In this document: piece by piece, positions 43,666 through 52,505 of the stretch | How the letters are laid out: the number at the start of each line of letters is the position of its first letter | Numbering within the stretch: the stretch's first letter is position 1 | Source: Terriglobia bacterium | GTDB lineage: Bacteria; Acidobacteriota; Terriglobia; Terriglobales; Acidobacteriaceae | Assembly: GCA_020073015.1 (NCBI GenBank) | Contig: JAIQFZ010000006.1 | Location: forward strand, 124,001-188,000 | Direction: 5' to 3' | Length of the DNA: 64,000 nucleotides | Notes under the pieces: model-generated | The model's input: only the letters and a program-made list of their open reading frames with translations | What the model was told of the DNA's origin: nothing | Databases searched by the model: none | Translations under genes and position numbers: made by a program

Positions 43666-45462
43666 CTAGACTTCAGCCAATTCTTCTTCGAGTAGCTGTT
43701 TGTTGTAGAGGTCGGTGTAGTAACCGTTGCGGGCGATGAGTTCGTCGTGGGTGCCGAGTTCCACGATTTGTCCGCTGTGAAGCACGGCAATGCGGTCGGC
43801 ATTGCGCACGGTGGAAACGCGGTGGGAGATAAAGATGGTCGTGCGTCCGAGCATGATTTCGCGCAGGTGGTTGAGGATCTTGTCCTCGGTGTGCGTGTCG
43901 ACGCTGGAGAGGGCATCGTCCAGGATCAGGATGCGCGGGCTGCGCAGCAAGGCGCGGGCGATGGCCGTGCGCTGCTTCTGCCCACCGGAGAGGGTGATGC
44001 CGCGCTCGCCAACCGTGGTGCTGTAAGTCTCGGGGAAGCTTTCGATGTCCTGGGCGATATTGGCGGCTTCGGCGGCGGCTTGCACTTCGGGAAGATGAGC
44101 GTCGTGTCTGCCGAAGGCGATGTTCTCGCGGATAGTATCGCTGAAGAGAAACGTCTCTTGCGGAACGAAACCGATCTTGCGGCGCAGAGTGTCGAGCGGA
44201 AACTCGCGAATGGGCTTGCCGTCAATGAGCACGGCTCCCGGCAGGGCGTCGTAGATTCGCGGGATCAGGTTGACTAGAGTCGTCTTGCCGGAGCCGGTCG
44301 GGCCGACAATCGCGAGGCTCGAGCCGGCGGGAATGTGCAGGTTGATGCCGTTCAGGACGGGCACGCCGTTGTAGGTGAAGTTGAGATTGCGGAATTCGAC
44401 TTCGCCCTGGATGTCGAACAAGTTGATGGAGAGCCGGGCGTCCTCGCCCGGCTGGACGCGCGAGACGCCCGTCCCTCCAACCAACGCGGGCTCGTCGGCA
44501 ATTTCGGGCTGCTCGGTCAGGATTTCATTGATGCGTCCCATGGACGCGGTGCCGCGCTGGAAGATGTTGATCACCCATCCGAGGGCGATGACCGGCCAGG
44601 TGAGTTGCACCATGTAGGTGTTGAAGGCAACGAAGTCGCCGACGGTCATGCGGCCAAGGAGGACTTGGCGTCCGCCGAGCCACAGGACGATGACGACGGC
44701 GACGCCCAGCATAAGTTCGAGCGTCGGCCATAGCATGCCCATTAAGCGGACTAAGCCGAGGCTGCGGCGGATGTATTCCTGATTGGCGCTCTCGAAGGAG
44801 GCGATCTCCGCCTGTTCCTGCACATAGGCGCGGATGACACGGGCGCCGGAGAAGTTTTCCTGGGCGCGCGCCGAGATGTCGGAAAACATGGCCTGGATGC
44901 GCTCGAATCGCTCGTGAATCTGGCGTCCGAAATACTGGATTACGATGCTGGCGATCGGCAGCGGCAGAAATGCATAGATCGTCAGCTTGGGGCTGATCGC
45001 GAGCATGAAGGCCAGAGCGCCCGCCGTGAAGACAATCGTGTTTGCCGAATACATGATCGCCGGGCCGAGCAGCATGCGAACGGCGTTCAGATCGTTGGTG
45101 GCCTTGGCCATGATGTCGCCAGTCCGATTGCGCTGGTAGTAGGAGTAGGAAAGGTGCTCGAGATGGGCAAAGAGATCGTTGCGCAGGTCGAATTCGATGT
45201 CGCGCGAAATGCCGATGACGACCCAGCGGGTCAGAAACTGAAAGATACCCTTGGCAAAGGCGACCGCTATCACCAGCAGAGAGTACGTCAGCAGTTTCTG
45301 GCGGGTCACGCCGTGACTTAAGGCGTCCACGGCGCGGCGAATCACTTGCGGGAAGAGAATCCAGATACCGTTATTGAACAGTACGCAAAGACCGCCCCAG
45401 AGAAGGCCGCTGCGGTAGCGCTTCAGGTAGGGGACGAGGGGACGTAGGCTCTTCGGCACCAT
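43666..45462 (-). CDS. ABC exporter half-transporter, degenerate Walker B
   Basis: A 598-residue fused permease/ATPase of the type IV exporter (MsbA-like) family. Six membrane helices occupy residues ~15-310. The ATPase domain has Walker A GPTGSGKTTLVNL, the signature LSGGQKQRTAIARALL, Walker B ILILDDALSSVDTHTED and switch His in FISHRVSTVRNAD. The residue after the Walker B Asp is Asp, not the catalytic Glu, as in the degenerate half of heterodimeric exporters such as YheI-type proteins. A partner half would then be needed, but none lies in the window. The substrate (drug or lipid) is unknown. Confidence 0.93.
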   Translation of the reverse strand: MVPKSLRPLVPYLKRYRSGLLWGGLCVLFNNGIWILFPQVIRRAVDALSHGVTRQKLLTYSLLVIAVAFAKGIFQFLTRWVVIGISRDIEFDLRNDLFAHLEHLSYSYYQRNRTGDIMAKATNDLNAVRMLLGPAIMYSANTIVFTAGALAFMLAISPKLTIYAFLPLPIASIVIQYFGRQIHERFERIQAMFSDISARAQENFSGARVIRAYVQEQAEIASFESANQEYIRRSLGLVRLMGMLWPTLELMLGVAVVIVLWLGGRQVLLGRMTVGDFVAFNTYMVQLTWPVIALGWVINIFQRGTASMGRINEILTEQPEIADEPALVGGTGVSRVQPGEDARLSINLFDIQGEVEFRNLNFTYNGVPVLNGINLHIPAGSSLAIVGPTGSGKTTLVNLIPRIYDALPGAVLIDGKPIREFPLDTLRRKIGFVPQETFLFSDTIRENIAFGRHDAHLPEVQAAAEAANIAQDIESFPETYSTTVGERGITLSGGQKQRTAIARALLRSPRILILDDALSSVDTHTEDKILNHLREIMLGRTTIFISHRVSTVRNADRIAVLHSGQIVELGTHDELIARNGYYTDLYNKQLLEEELAEV

Positions 45463-45622
45463 GAACTGTTGTAGATGAGATTGTAGCAGCGCGGGGTGCG
45501 GATTTTCTGGCTGACGGACCGAGCACCAGAACGGCGGCCGTCAGGAGGACAGCGGTCCAGAGTAGCAGCAAGCCTTCGGTGGCGAACATCAGTCCCGAGT
45601 AGAGCAGGTCAGCGCGTTCCAT
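45371..45622 (-). CDS. Possible small membrane protein overlapping the ABC exporter start
   Basis: An 83-residue frame whose first part is one hydrophobic helix (LMFATEGLLLLWTAVLLTAAVLVL). The rest is Pro/Arg/Ser-rich and overlaps the start of the ABC exporter gene by 92 bases in another frame. GGAG lies five bases before its ATG. The helix and ribosome binding site argue for a real short gene, while the overlapping tail argues against. If real it would be translated just before the exporter. Confidence 0.3.
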   Translation of the reverse strand: MERADLLYSGLMFATEGLLLLWTAVLLTAAVLVLGPSARKSAPRAATISSTTVHGAEEPTSPRPLPEALPQRPSLGRSLRTVQ

Positions 45623-45712
45623 GGGGACTCCGGTTTTTAAAAAGCCGGGCGAAAACCGAAACTTGGGGTTCCAGTCCGCGCCCGGGTAGGAGAGAGACGT
45701 TACGAGATGTGC

Positions 45713-46195
45713 CTAGTCGGACGGCGGTTCCGGCATATGTCCCATATGTTGCATGTGTTTTTGCATGCGCTGTTCACGCTTGGCCTGAAGCTGGGCGAAC
45801 TTCGTTTTCTGGTCCGGCGTCAGGACCTGAAGCATTTCCGACTTGATGCGGGCATGCTGGACGGCAAGTTCAATCATGGTCTGCGACTGCTGGGTCGCGA
45901 GCGCGCGCACCTTGGCTTCATCAAATGTTCCGCTCTGGTCGAACTGATTCATCTGGCTGTGGAACTGCTTTATCTGCTGCATCAGCGGGGCCAGGGTGGG
46001 CTTTTCTTTCTGCATGATGGCTCTGATCTGATCTTGCTGCGCGCTGCTGAGGTCGAGGTAGTCAGAGTAGAAGCCAAGCATGTGCTCGAAGCCGCCCGGG
46101 CCACCGTGACCGCGCATGCCTTGTGCGAGCGCGGCGGCAACTGCAAGAATGACGACTGCGCCGACTATCAGAACTTTTGTGCGGGTCGATTTCAT
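45713..46195 (-). CDS. Spy/CpxP-like periplasmic chaperone
   Basis: A 160-residue exported helical protein of the Spy/CpxP (LTxxQ) family. The signal sequence is VLIVGAVVILAVAAALAQG, followed by a His/Gly/Met-rich segment (GMRGHGGPGGFEHMLGF) and two motifs, LDLSSAQQDQI and LTPDQKTKFAQ. The C-terminus is Met/His/Gln-rich (MQKHMQHMGHM), which could bind metal. GGAGG precedes the ATG. It is divergent from a CpxR/CpxA-like pair across an interval with GTAAA-N5-GTAAA sites, so it is a likely target of that system in envelope stress. Confidence 0.88.
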   Translation of the reverse strand: MKSTRTKVLIVGAVVILAVAAALAQGMRGHGGPGGFEHMLGFYSDYLDLSSAQQDQIRAIMQKEKPTLAPLMQQIKQFHSQMNQFDQSGTFDEAKVRALATQQSQTMIELAVQHARIKSEMLQVLTPDQKTKFAQLQAKREQRMQKHMQHMGHMPEPPSD

Positions 46196-46269
46196 TGTTT
46201 CCTCCTGCGGTGCGGGTGGCAGTCCCGAGTCACCGTGCTCATAAGAACACTTCCCGGCAAAAGATGCGG

Positions 46270-46305
46270 TAAAGAGTCGGTCAAGCGCGGTAAAGTTTTG
46301 TAAAG
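46270..46305 (+). promoter_or_regulatory. CpxR-box-like tandem GTAAA sites
   Basis: GTAAA starts at 46270, GTCAA at 46281, GTAAA at 46291 and GTAAA at 46301. The last three are spaced exactly 10 bp apart, and 46291-46305 is a perfect GTAAA-N5-GTAAA, the Escherichia coli CpxR consensus. The array lies 75-110 bp upstream of the spy-like start and about 130 bp upstream of the regulator gene. Confidence 0.6.
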
Positions 46306-46307
46306 GC

Positions 46308-46383
46308 AGCTAGTGGCTTCTGGCTACTGGCGGGCAACACCTGAACCGGCTTGCTAGAAGCTAGTGGCTAGGAGCTAGCGGCG
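46308..46383. repeat. GCTAG-rich low-complexity repeat
   Basis: Degenerate tandem words (GCTAGTGGCTTCTGGCTACT and later GCTAGAAGCTAGTGGCTAGG) fill most of this interval between the CpxR-like sites and the response regulator gene. They resemble the sequence at 1-32 and 110-141 upstream of glyQ. Confidence 0.5.
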
Positions 46384-46393
46384 ATTCTCAGCA

Positions 46394-46408
46394 ATCACAA
46401 ATCTTTAC
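46394..46408 (-). promoter_or_regulatory. Second CpxR-box-like site near the regulator start
   Basis: On the minus strand this reads GTAAA-GATTT-GTGAT, a one-perfect, one-degenerate half-site pair in the same 10-bp register as the upstream array. It lies 30 bp before the chosen ATG of the response regulator and would suit autorepression. It is weaker than the 46291-46305 site. Confidence 0.35.
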
Positions 46409-46437
46409 CGATGGCTGGCCGGACAGGTGCTAGAACA

Positions 46438-47154
46438 ATGACTAGACGCATGGATCATGTACTGGTAGTGGATGACGACGTTGAACTCTGCGGGCTGGTA
46501 CAGGAGTATCTGACCGCCGAGGGCTTCACGCTGAAGGCCGTGCATGACGGCGAGACGGGCCTGCAACAGGCCCTCACGAATGAGTATGTGCTGGTCGTGC
46601 TCGACGTGATGCTTCCGGGGATGAATGGTTTCGAAGTGCTGCGCCGGATTCGCAGCGTGTCCAAGGTCCCAGTCCTGCTGTTGACCGCCCGCGGTGAAGA
46701 TGTGGATAGGATCGTTGGCCTCGAAATCGGCGCGGACGACTATCTTCCCAAGCCATTCAACCCGCGCGAGCTGGTGGCGCGGATTCGGGCGATCCTGCGT
46801 CGAGCCAAGCCCGCCAAGGCCGCAGACGCTGTGCCGGAGATTTTGAGCGTGGGAGACGTCGAACTGGATCCGGCCACGCGAACCGTTCTGCGAGCCGGGC
46901 AGCCGGTCGAGCTCACCTCCGTGGAGTTCAACCTGCTGGAAGTGTTGTTGCGGGAGGCGGGACGGGTCGTCACCCGGGAGCGGCTGGTAAATGCGGTGCT
47001 GAGCCGGAAATTCATGCCGTTCGACCGCAGCATCGACATGCACGTCAGCAAGGTGCGGCGGAAGCTGGGCGACTCGGACGAAAACGGAGATCACATCAAG
47101 ACAATTCGCGGGGTAGGGTATATGTTTGCGCGGCCGGCGAAGGCGCGGAAATGA
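46438..47154 (+). CDS. OmpR-family response regulator (CpxR-like)
   Basis: A 238-residue DNA-binding response regulator if started at ATG 46438; ATG 46411 and 46450 are alternatives, and no strong ribosome binding site decides. The receiver domain has the acidic patch VLVVDDDVELC, phospho-acceptor Asp in VLVVLDVMLPG (about residue 56) and DDYLPKPFNPRELVARI. The winged helix has LTSVEFNLLEVLLREAGRVV and SKVRRKLGD. Its neighbourhood (a CpxA-like kinase overlapping by 4 bases and a divergent Spy-like chaperone) and GTAAA sites make it CpxR-like. The kinase is translationally coupled. Confidence 0.93.
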   Translation: MTRRMDHVLVVDDDVELCGLVQEYLTAEGFTLKAVHDGETGLQQALTNEYVLVVLDVMLPGMNGFEVLRRIRSVSKVPVLLLTARGEDVDRIVGLEIGADDYLPKPFNPRELVARIRAILRRAKPAKAADAVPEILSVGDVELDPATRTVLRAGQPVELTSVEFNLLEVLLREAGRVVTRERLVNAVLSRKFMPFDRSIDMHVSKVRRKLGDSDENGDHIKTIRGVGYMFARPAKARK

Positions 47155-48527
47155 AGAGCCTCTTCCTCAGGATTTTTCTGTCATTCTGGGCCGCGCAAGC
47201 ATTATTTGTGGTGCTGGCCATTCTGGTAACGATTGCCATACGTCCCGCTCGGCATACTGTCGAGAACACGGCCCCACAAATCCTGGCGGAGGTTGTGAAC
47301 GCGTATCAGAATGGCGGCGAGCGCGGCGCGTTCGACTACGAGGAGGAACTGCATCGGACCCAAGGGGTGAGGGGATTCGTGTTCGATCCAACCGGCCGGG
47401 AGCTGGCGGGCCGGATGCCACCGCCGTGGGTTGAGGAAATACGGCGCGGGGGCGCGCCGCGTCATCGTGGGTGGATCGAGAGTCTGCTGCCGCCTCGGAT
47501 TTCCCGGCAGGCGTTGACGCTCGACGGGAAGCGATACACGCTGGTGCTGGAGCTTCCACCTGGCCGCACGGCTTTCTTCGGGCCTCATGACATCCCGGGG
47601 CTGGGAATATTCATCGCGGTAATTTCCTCGGGATTGGTTTGCTACCTGCTTGCGTGGTCCATGACGAGCCCGGTGGCGCGTCTTCGAAGAGCCGCGCAGA
47701 GTCTGGCCGCCGGCGACTTGACAGCACGTTCGGGGGCGCCGGTGCGGGGGCGGCGCGACGAACTCGCAGAGTTGATGCGCGATTTCGACCGCATGGCCGA
47801 ACGCATCGAAGGGCTGGTGGAATCGCAGTCCCGGCTCCTGAAGGATGTTTCGCACGAGTTGCGCTCTCCGCTGGCAAGACTAAGCGTGGCCCTGGGGCTG
47901 GCTCAGCAGAGAGCGGGGCCGGAAATTGAGGCCTCGTTGAAACGCATCGAAATCGAGGCGGATCGACTGAACCAGTTGATTCAGCGGTTGCTCACGATCT
48001 CGCGGCTGGAATCGGGAACGGACGGCATCCACAAGACGAAGCTGTCGCTTCGGGAACTGGTGGATCATGTGGCCCGCGATGCGGAGTACGAAACCCCGGG
48101 CCGCGGCTGCCGGGTAAGCGCGGATGGGGCTGACGAATTCCTGGTCGAAGGCGATCCCGAGTTGCTGCGGAGCGCCATCGAGAACGTGGTTCGAAATGCG
48201 ACGCGCTACACGGCCGAAGGCACCCTCGTCGAGATCCGGTTGGAGCGGCAGACGACGTCTCCGGGAGAAGAAGTCGTGATTCGCGTGCTGGACTCCGGTC
48301 CCGGGGTGCCCAGCGAAGCTCTCGAAAGGATTTTCCAGCCCTTTTACCGCCTGGACGACGCGCGCAACCGGCAGACCGGTGGAGCGGGATTGGGATTATC
48401 GATCGCCGATCGCGCGGTCAGGCTGCATGGCGGCCAACTCCGAGCATCTAATCGGCCTGAGGGCGGATTAGAGGTCGAAATCCGGATTCCGGCGGTTTCC
48501 GGGTTTGCTCTTCCCGCTCATTCCTGA
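47151..48527 (+). CDS. Sensor histidine kinase (CpxA-like)
   Basis: A 458-residue inner-membrane kinase. The first helix (FLSFWAAQALFVVLAILVTI) and the second (IFIAVISSGLVCYLLAWSMT, about residue 145-165) enclose a ~120-residue periplasmic sensor domain. HAMP follows (PVARLRRAAQSLAAGDLTAR), then HisKA with the phospho-His in LKDVSHELRSPLARL (about His235). HATPase boxes are N (ENVVRNATRYTAEG), G1 (VLDSGPGVP) and G2 (TGGAGLGLSIADRA). It phosphorylates the upstream regulator, whose stop overlaps its start (ATGA). The periplasmic signal is unknown; envelope stress is inferred from the Spy-like neighbour. Confidence 0.94.
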   Translation: MKSLFLRIFLSFWAAQALFVVLAILVTIAIRPARHTVENTAPQILAEVVNAYQNGGERGAFDYEEELHRTQGVRGFVFDPTGRELAGRMPPPWVEEIRRGGAPRHRGWIESLLPPRISRQALTLDGKRYTLVLELPPGRTAFFGPHDIPGLGIFIAVISSGLVCYLLAWSMTSPVARLRRAAQSLAAGDLTARSGAPVRGRRDELAELMRDFDRMAERIEGLVESQSRLLKDVSHELRSPLARLSVALGLAQQRAGPEIEASLKRIEIEADRLNQLIQRLLTISRLESGTDGIHKTKLSLRELVDHVARDAEYETPGRGCRVSADGADEFLVEGDPELLRSAIENVVRNATRYTAEGTLVEIRLERQTTSPGEEVVIRVLDSGPGVPSEALERIFQPFYRLDDARNRQTGGAGLGLSIADRAVRLHGGQLRASNRPEGGLEVEIRIPAVSGFALPAHS

Positions 48528-48658
48528 TACACAAGTATATTTCAGCCAAGAGCTTCGGTCTCCGTGACGGCAGGCGGGAGATTGCCTGTGGACGGGAAGC
48601 GGCTGTCCACCCCAATCGGCGGAAAACGCGTCGATCGGGAACCCCTTTGGGAGAACAG

Positions 48659-49957
48659 ATGTCGAAGAAAACACGCGGAGTGGTAGGGCTCGTGGCCCTG
48701 TGCGGCCTGAGTTTGTTTCTGCTCAACTGTGGCAGCACCGTGAACCGGTCGTCGGGACTCCTGTATGTGCTCAGCCAGGGTTCGAGCGCCGTCAGTTCCT
48801 ACGCGATTAACCTGAGCAGCGGGGGCCTGTCGCTGATCAATTCCAACGCCAGCACGTGCCCTACGGCGCCCTGCGGGCTTCCGGTGACTATTCTCCTGGA
48901 TTCAAACAGTTCGGCTGCCTTCGTTTTGGACCAGGGGTTCCGTGATCCTGACCTGACGCATGTACCCCCCCAAGCCCTTCCACCCGCGGTCTATGGCTAC
49001 ACCGTGAAGAGCGACGGCAGTCTTTCGGCCCCGGGCTCGCCGGTGACTCTGAGCCAGCCAGCGGATAACGACACGGCGGTGGCGATGGTGCGCGATCCGG
49101 CGGGCAAGTTCTTATTCGTTCTGAATCAAGGCACGATCCCCTCGCCGGCGGGCTGCCCGCGTGACCCTGACCCGAACAAGATACCCCCGGGCAATGACGC
49201 GTGTCCGTCGCTCTCCGTCTTTACCATGCAGGCAGGCTCGACAACTTTGTCGTTGGTAGGAGGGAAACCGATCCGCCTGGGAAGGATCCCAACTTCGATC
49301 GCGGCCATCAATACGACCGCCCAAACGCTGCTTTACATCACCAGTAACCAAGACTTATCCAGTAATAACAACGACAATACCGTCAGTGGGTACAGCGTCG
49401 ATGCGTCCGGCAACGTGACCGAACTGCCGGGGTCGCCCTATACGACGGCATCGAATCCGAGCGCGGTGGTTGCGGTGACTACGTCTCCAATTGGAGGAAC
49501 GGGCGGTCTGTTCCTGTATGTGACCAACGTGACGACGAACAGCGTGAGCGCGTACCAGGTGTGTACGGTTCAAAGCGCGAGTTGCACTCAACAGAATGTA
49601 ACGAACTTGACCTTGCTGCCGGTTGGGACTCCGACCAACGCCGGAAGCAACCCGGTCGCCATGGTCGTCGACCCGACGAGCCAGTTCCTTTATGTCGTGA
49701 GCGAGAATTCCAGCCAGGTGTTCGGTTTCCGAATTAACGCGACGCAGGGCACGCTCAGTGCTCTGAATCCGCCGAACATGAACACAGGCAGCCTGCCGGT
49801 GGCGCTGGCCATGCATTCGAGCGGGAAGTTTCTATTCGTGTCCAACAACTCCTCGAGCAACATCTCGAGCTTCAACCTGGATACGACGAGCGGCGCGATG
49901 AGTTCGCCGACCACGATTACGAGTTTCGCGCAGCCGGCTGGGCTGGTGTCACAGTAG
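48659..49957 (+). CDS. Lipoprotein with beta-propeller (lactonase-like) fold
   Basis: Start chosen at the ATG at 48659 (GGGAG five bases upstream). The 432-residue product has a lipoprotein signal with lipobox LFLLNCG, so it is probably membrane-anchored. The rest consists of repeated propeller blades of the YncE/6-phosphogluconolactonase-like type: LLYVLSQGSSAVSSYAINLS, GKFLFVLNQGTI, QFLYVVSENSSQVFGFRINA, GKFLFVSNNSSSNISSFNLD. Such exported propellers are common in Acidobacteriota; enzymatic activity is not established. It is convergent with the LptF-LptG gene across an 18-bp perfect hairpin. Confidence 0.85.
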   Translation: MSKKTRGVVGLVALCGLSLFLLNCGSTVNRSSGLLYVLSQGSSAVSSYAINLSSGGLSLINSNASTCPTAPCGLPVTILLDSNSSAAFVLDQGFRDPDLTHVPPQALPPAVYGYTVKSDGSLSAPGSPVTLSQPADNDTAVAMVRDPAGKFLFVLNQGTIPSPAGCPRDPDPNKIPPGNDACPSLSVFTMQAGSTTLSLVGGKPIRLGRIPTSIAAINTTAQTLLYITSNQDLSSNNNDNTVSGYSVDASGNVTELPGSPYTTASNPSAVVAVTTSPIGGTGGLFLYVTNVTTNSVSAYQVCTVQSASCTQQNVTNLTLLPVGTPTNAGSNPVAMVVDPTSQFLYVVSENSSQVFGFRINATQGTLSALNPPNMNTGSLPVALAMHSSGKFLFVSNNSSSNISSFNLDTTSGAMSSPTTITSFAQPAGLVSQ

Positions 49958-49962
49958 GACTT

Positions 49963-50010
49963 GAGAAGCGAGTAGCGAGTTAGTTCAAAAGCACTCGCTA
50001 CTCGCTTCTC
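49963..50010. terminator. Bidirectional hairpin, CGAGTAGCGAG family
   Basis: GAGAAGCGAGTAGCGAGT (49963-49980) pairs perfectly over 18 bp with 49993-50010, leaving a 12-nt loop. It lies between two convergent genes (stops at 49957 and 50021). The same CGAGTAGCGAG word forms the arms of the inverted repeat at 58350-58439, also between convergent genes. There is no T run, so it works as a terminator only by inference. Confidence 0.6.
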
Positions 50011-50020
50011 GCGACTCGCC

Positions 50021-52369
50021 TTACGTAGGCATGCGGAGGATCAGATATCCTCCGATAAAACCGAAGACCAGATCGGGAGACCAGGCAGCCACCGCAGGCG
50101 GAAGTTGGCTCAGGTTGCCCATGGCCTCAAAGAGGCCCGAGATCGTCCAGTAGACAACCCCGATCCCGATGGCGGTGGCCACCCCGGCAATCGTGCCCCG
50201 TTTCCCGGCGGAGAGCGCGAAGGGGATGGCGAGGATGGCCATGACCAGCGTGATCAGCGGGTAGGCAATCTTCTTTTGCAACTGCACCCGCAGCCGCACC
50301 ACATCGAAGCCACTCTGCTCCAGGTCGTGAATGTAGCGCCGCAGTTCCTCGTAGCTCATTTCCGAAGACTGCTTGATCTCCTTCTTGAAGTATGCGGGCG
50401 CCTCGGTTAACTCCGGAAAGGTGGCCACGTCAAACTGGCGGTAGTTCTGAATGGCGGATCCGCTGAGGCTGCGCTCCCATCCTTGCTCGTAGACCCAGCG
50501 GCCCATGGGATCGGACCAGTGCGCGCGTTCCGCGCTGATGCGGTTCGTGATCTCGAAAGTGTGTGGATCGAAGCGGTAGACGGAAATGCCGCCAAAGACG
50601 TCGCGGTCCGGATCGAAGAACTGATAGTAGTAAATGTCGGAGTGCTGGCCGAAGATCCATTTGCGATCGGGACGCAGATAGGTTTGCGCAGGCTTGCCCT
50701 TGATACGGTTGCGCAGGGCATCCTGGCGCTTGTTGGTGTAAGGCAGATAGAGCTGGTCGGAGAGAAAGAGACCTCCGGCGACCACGGTGGAAGCGATCAG
50801 CACCGGCACGATGATGCGATACAGGCTGATGCCGGTGGCTTTGATGGCGGTGATTTCGTTGGTTCGCTGCAGCAGCCCGAAGGTTAGAAGCACGGCCAGC
50901 AGCATGCTGAGAGGCGTGGTGTTGTAGAGGAAGTAGGGCGTTACGTTGAGGAGATATTCGCCGACGGTCAGCGGCGACACCTGATTCCGCAGAATGTCGC
51001 CGAGCAGTTCGAACAGCGTGAAAACGAGCAACAGCAGCAGAAAAGTTGCGACGATCAGGGTGAGGTAGACGGTGAAGTCGCGCAGCACATATTCATCGAG
51101 GATGGTGGGGAAGTGAAGATTAAACAGGCGCCAGCGACGGGAGAGGCGGTCCGCAGCCGTTTCCCGATGAGCCATGCTCGCGGACGCGCCGTTCAGCGCG
51201 GGCTGCAACCGGGTGGAAGAACTGGGTGTCTTCGATCGGAACCAGGCTCGGATCGGTGAGATTTCAATCGGGCGGCGTTCGGATCGCCAAAGCAGGAATA
51301 TCCCGCCGATCAGGAACGCCGCGTCGGCGAGCCAAACACCGGAGGCGGGAGAGAGTCGCCCTTGACGCGCGAGCGAGACTCCAATAAGGGAAAGCGAATA
51401 GTAGAGAAAAACAAGCAGGATCGTCAGCACAAAGCCGCTCGATTTCCCGCCCCGTTTCGAAGACAAGCCGAGCGGAATGCCCACAAAGGCCAGAACGATA
51501 CACGCCGTCGGCAGTGCGAGCCGGCGGTGAAATTCAAGCAACGTCCAGCGGCGAGTGACCGGGTCCCCGGTTCGCGCCGCATGCAGCAAGTCCCAGATCG
51601 GCATCTCCCCCATCGAGACCGGTTCCTGTCCCTGGGTACCTTGAGGCGCGGGAATGTGGATGGGGATGTCGGTGGTCTGGAAAGTCGAGATCTGGTAGCG
51701 GTCAGGATTCTTAGGATCTGCTTCGTGAGTCGACCCGTTCGTGAGGTGCAGGTCGAGCGTGTCGGGCCCCTGGCTGACCAGCAGTCCCTCGCGCGCCAGG
51801 ATGATGCGGGGTGTGAGCGGGTCGCTCAAATCGGCTAGGAAGACACCCTTCCAGATGGCCGCACCGGTCGCGGCTTTCACATCCTGCACGTAAAGAACAG
51901 ACTTGGGGAAGCCTTCGTAGAAGACGCGCGGCTGCACTTCAAACGAGGCTTGGGCACCCTTGAGCCGGTTTTGCAGTTGCCCCAGGGCAGCCAGAGAGCG
52001 CGGCGCGAGATACACGCTATTGCCGAGAGCCAGCAGCCAGGCGACGACGACAAAGATGGACACGATCCGCAGGAACGTCCACACCCCGAGGCCGCTGGCG
52101 CGCATGGCAGTGATTTCACTGTCGGCCGCCAGGCGGCTCAGCCCGATGAGGATGCCGACGAGCACACCCATAGGAATGGTGTAGGTCAGCGCGACGGGAA
52201 CGGTGAAGAAGAAAATTTCCGCGACGCTGGGGAGCGGGGCGCTGTTACGGACCACCAGTTCCAGAATGCGTCCCAGGTCGCGGGTGAAAAGAACAAACGT
52301 GAAAACCGCCGCGCCGATCAGGGCGTGCGAGACGACTTCGCCCAGAATGTACCGGGTGAGGATGCGCAT
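50021..52369 (-). CDS. LptF-LptG fusion, lipopolysaccharide export permease
   Basis: Start chosen at the ATG at 52369 (RILTRYILGEVVSHALIGAA); the frame is open to 52459. The 782-residue protein contains two complete permease halves in tandem. The first (residues ~1-380) is LptF-like with TYTIPMGVLVGILIGLSRLA and ALPTACIVLAFVGIPLGLSS. A linker leads to the second, LptG-like, half (LDEYVLRDFTVYLTLIVATF; TTPLSMLLAVLLTFGLLQRT; AYPLITLVMAILAIPFALSA). In Proteobacteria these are separate proteins that, with LptB2, extract LPS from the inner membrane. Fusion removes the need to balance subunits. lptB is not in the window. Confidence 0.9.
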   Translation of the reverse strand: MRILTRYILGEVVSHALIGAAVFTFVLFTRDLGRILELVVRNSAPLPSVAEIFFFTVPVALTYTIPMGVLVGILIGLSRLAADSEITAMRASGLGVWTFLRIVSIFVVVAWLLALGNSVYLAPRSLAALGQLQNRLKGAQASFEVQPRVFYEGFPKSVLYVQDVKAATGAAIWKGVFLADLSDPLTPRIILAREGLLVSQGPDTLDLHLTNGSTHEADPKNPDRYQISTFQTTDIPIHIPAPQGTQGQEPVSMGEMPIWDLLHAARTGDPVTRRWTLLEFHRRLALPTACIVLAFVGIPLGLSSKRGGKSSGFVLTILLVFLYYSLSLIGVSLARQGRLSPASGVWLADAAFLIGGIFLLWRSERRPIEISPIRAWFRSKTPSSSTRLQPALNGASASMAHRETAADRLSRRWRLFNLHFPTILDEYVLRDFTVYLTLIVATFLLLLLVFTLFELLGDILRNQVSPLTVGEYLLNVTPYFLYNTTPLSMLLAVLLTFGLLQRTNEITAIKATGISLYRIIVPVLIASTVVAGGLFLSDQLYLPYTNKRQDALRNRIKGKPAQTYLRPDRKWIFGQHSDIYYYQFFDPDRDVFGGISVYRFDPHTFEITNRISAERAHWSDPMGRWVYEQGWERSLSGSAIQNYRQFDVATFPELTEAPAYFKKEIKQSSEMSYEELRRYIHDLEQSGFDVVRLRVQLQKKIAYPLITLVMAILAIPFALSAGKRGTIAGVATAIGIGVVYWTISGLFEAMGNLSQLPPAVAAWSPDLVFGFIGGYLILRMPT

Positions 52370-52505
52370 CCGTCGGAATTGCCGAATCAATGCGAGTCTA
52401 GCACGGTCTCCAGATGGGGCGGGTTTGCATTGCCGGCGCGTTCCGTAGACAATGCCCAATTCGCTTGTACTTGGAATTCAGCAGTCTTCTGCCCAGGAGG
52501 GAAAA

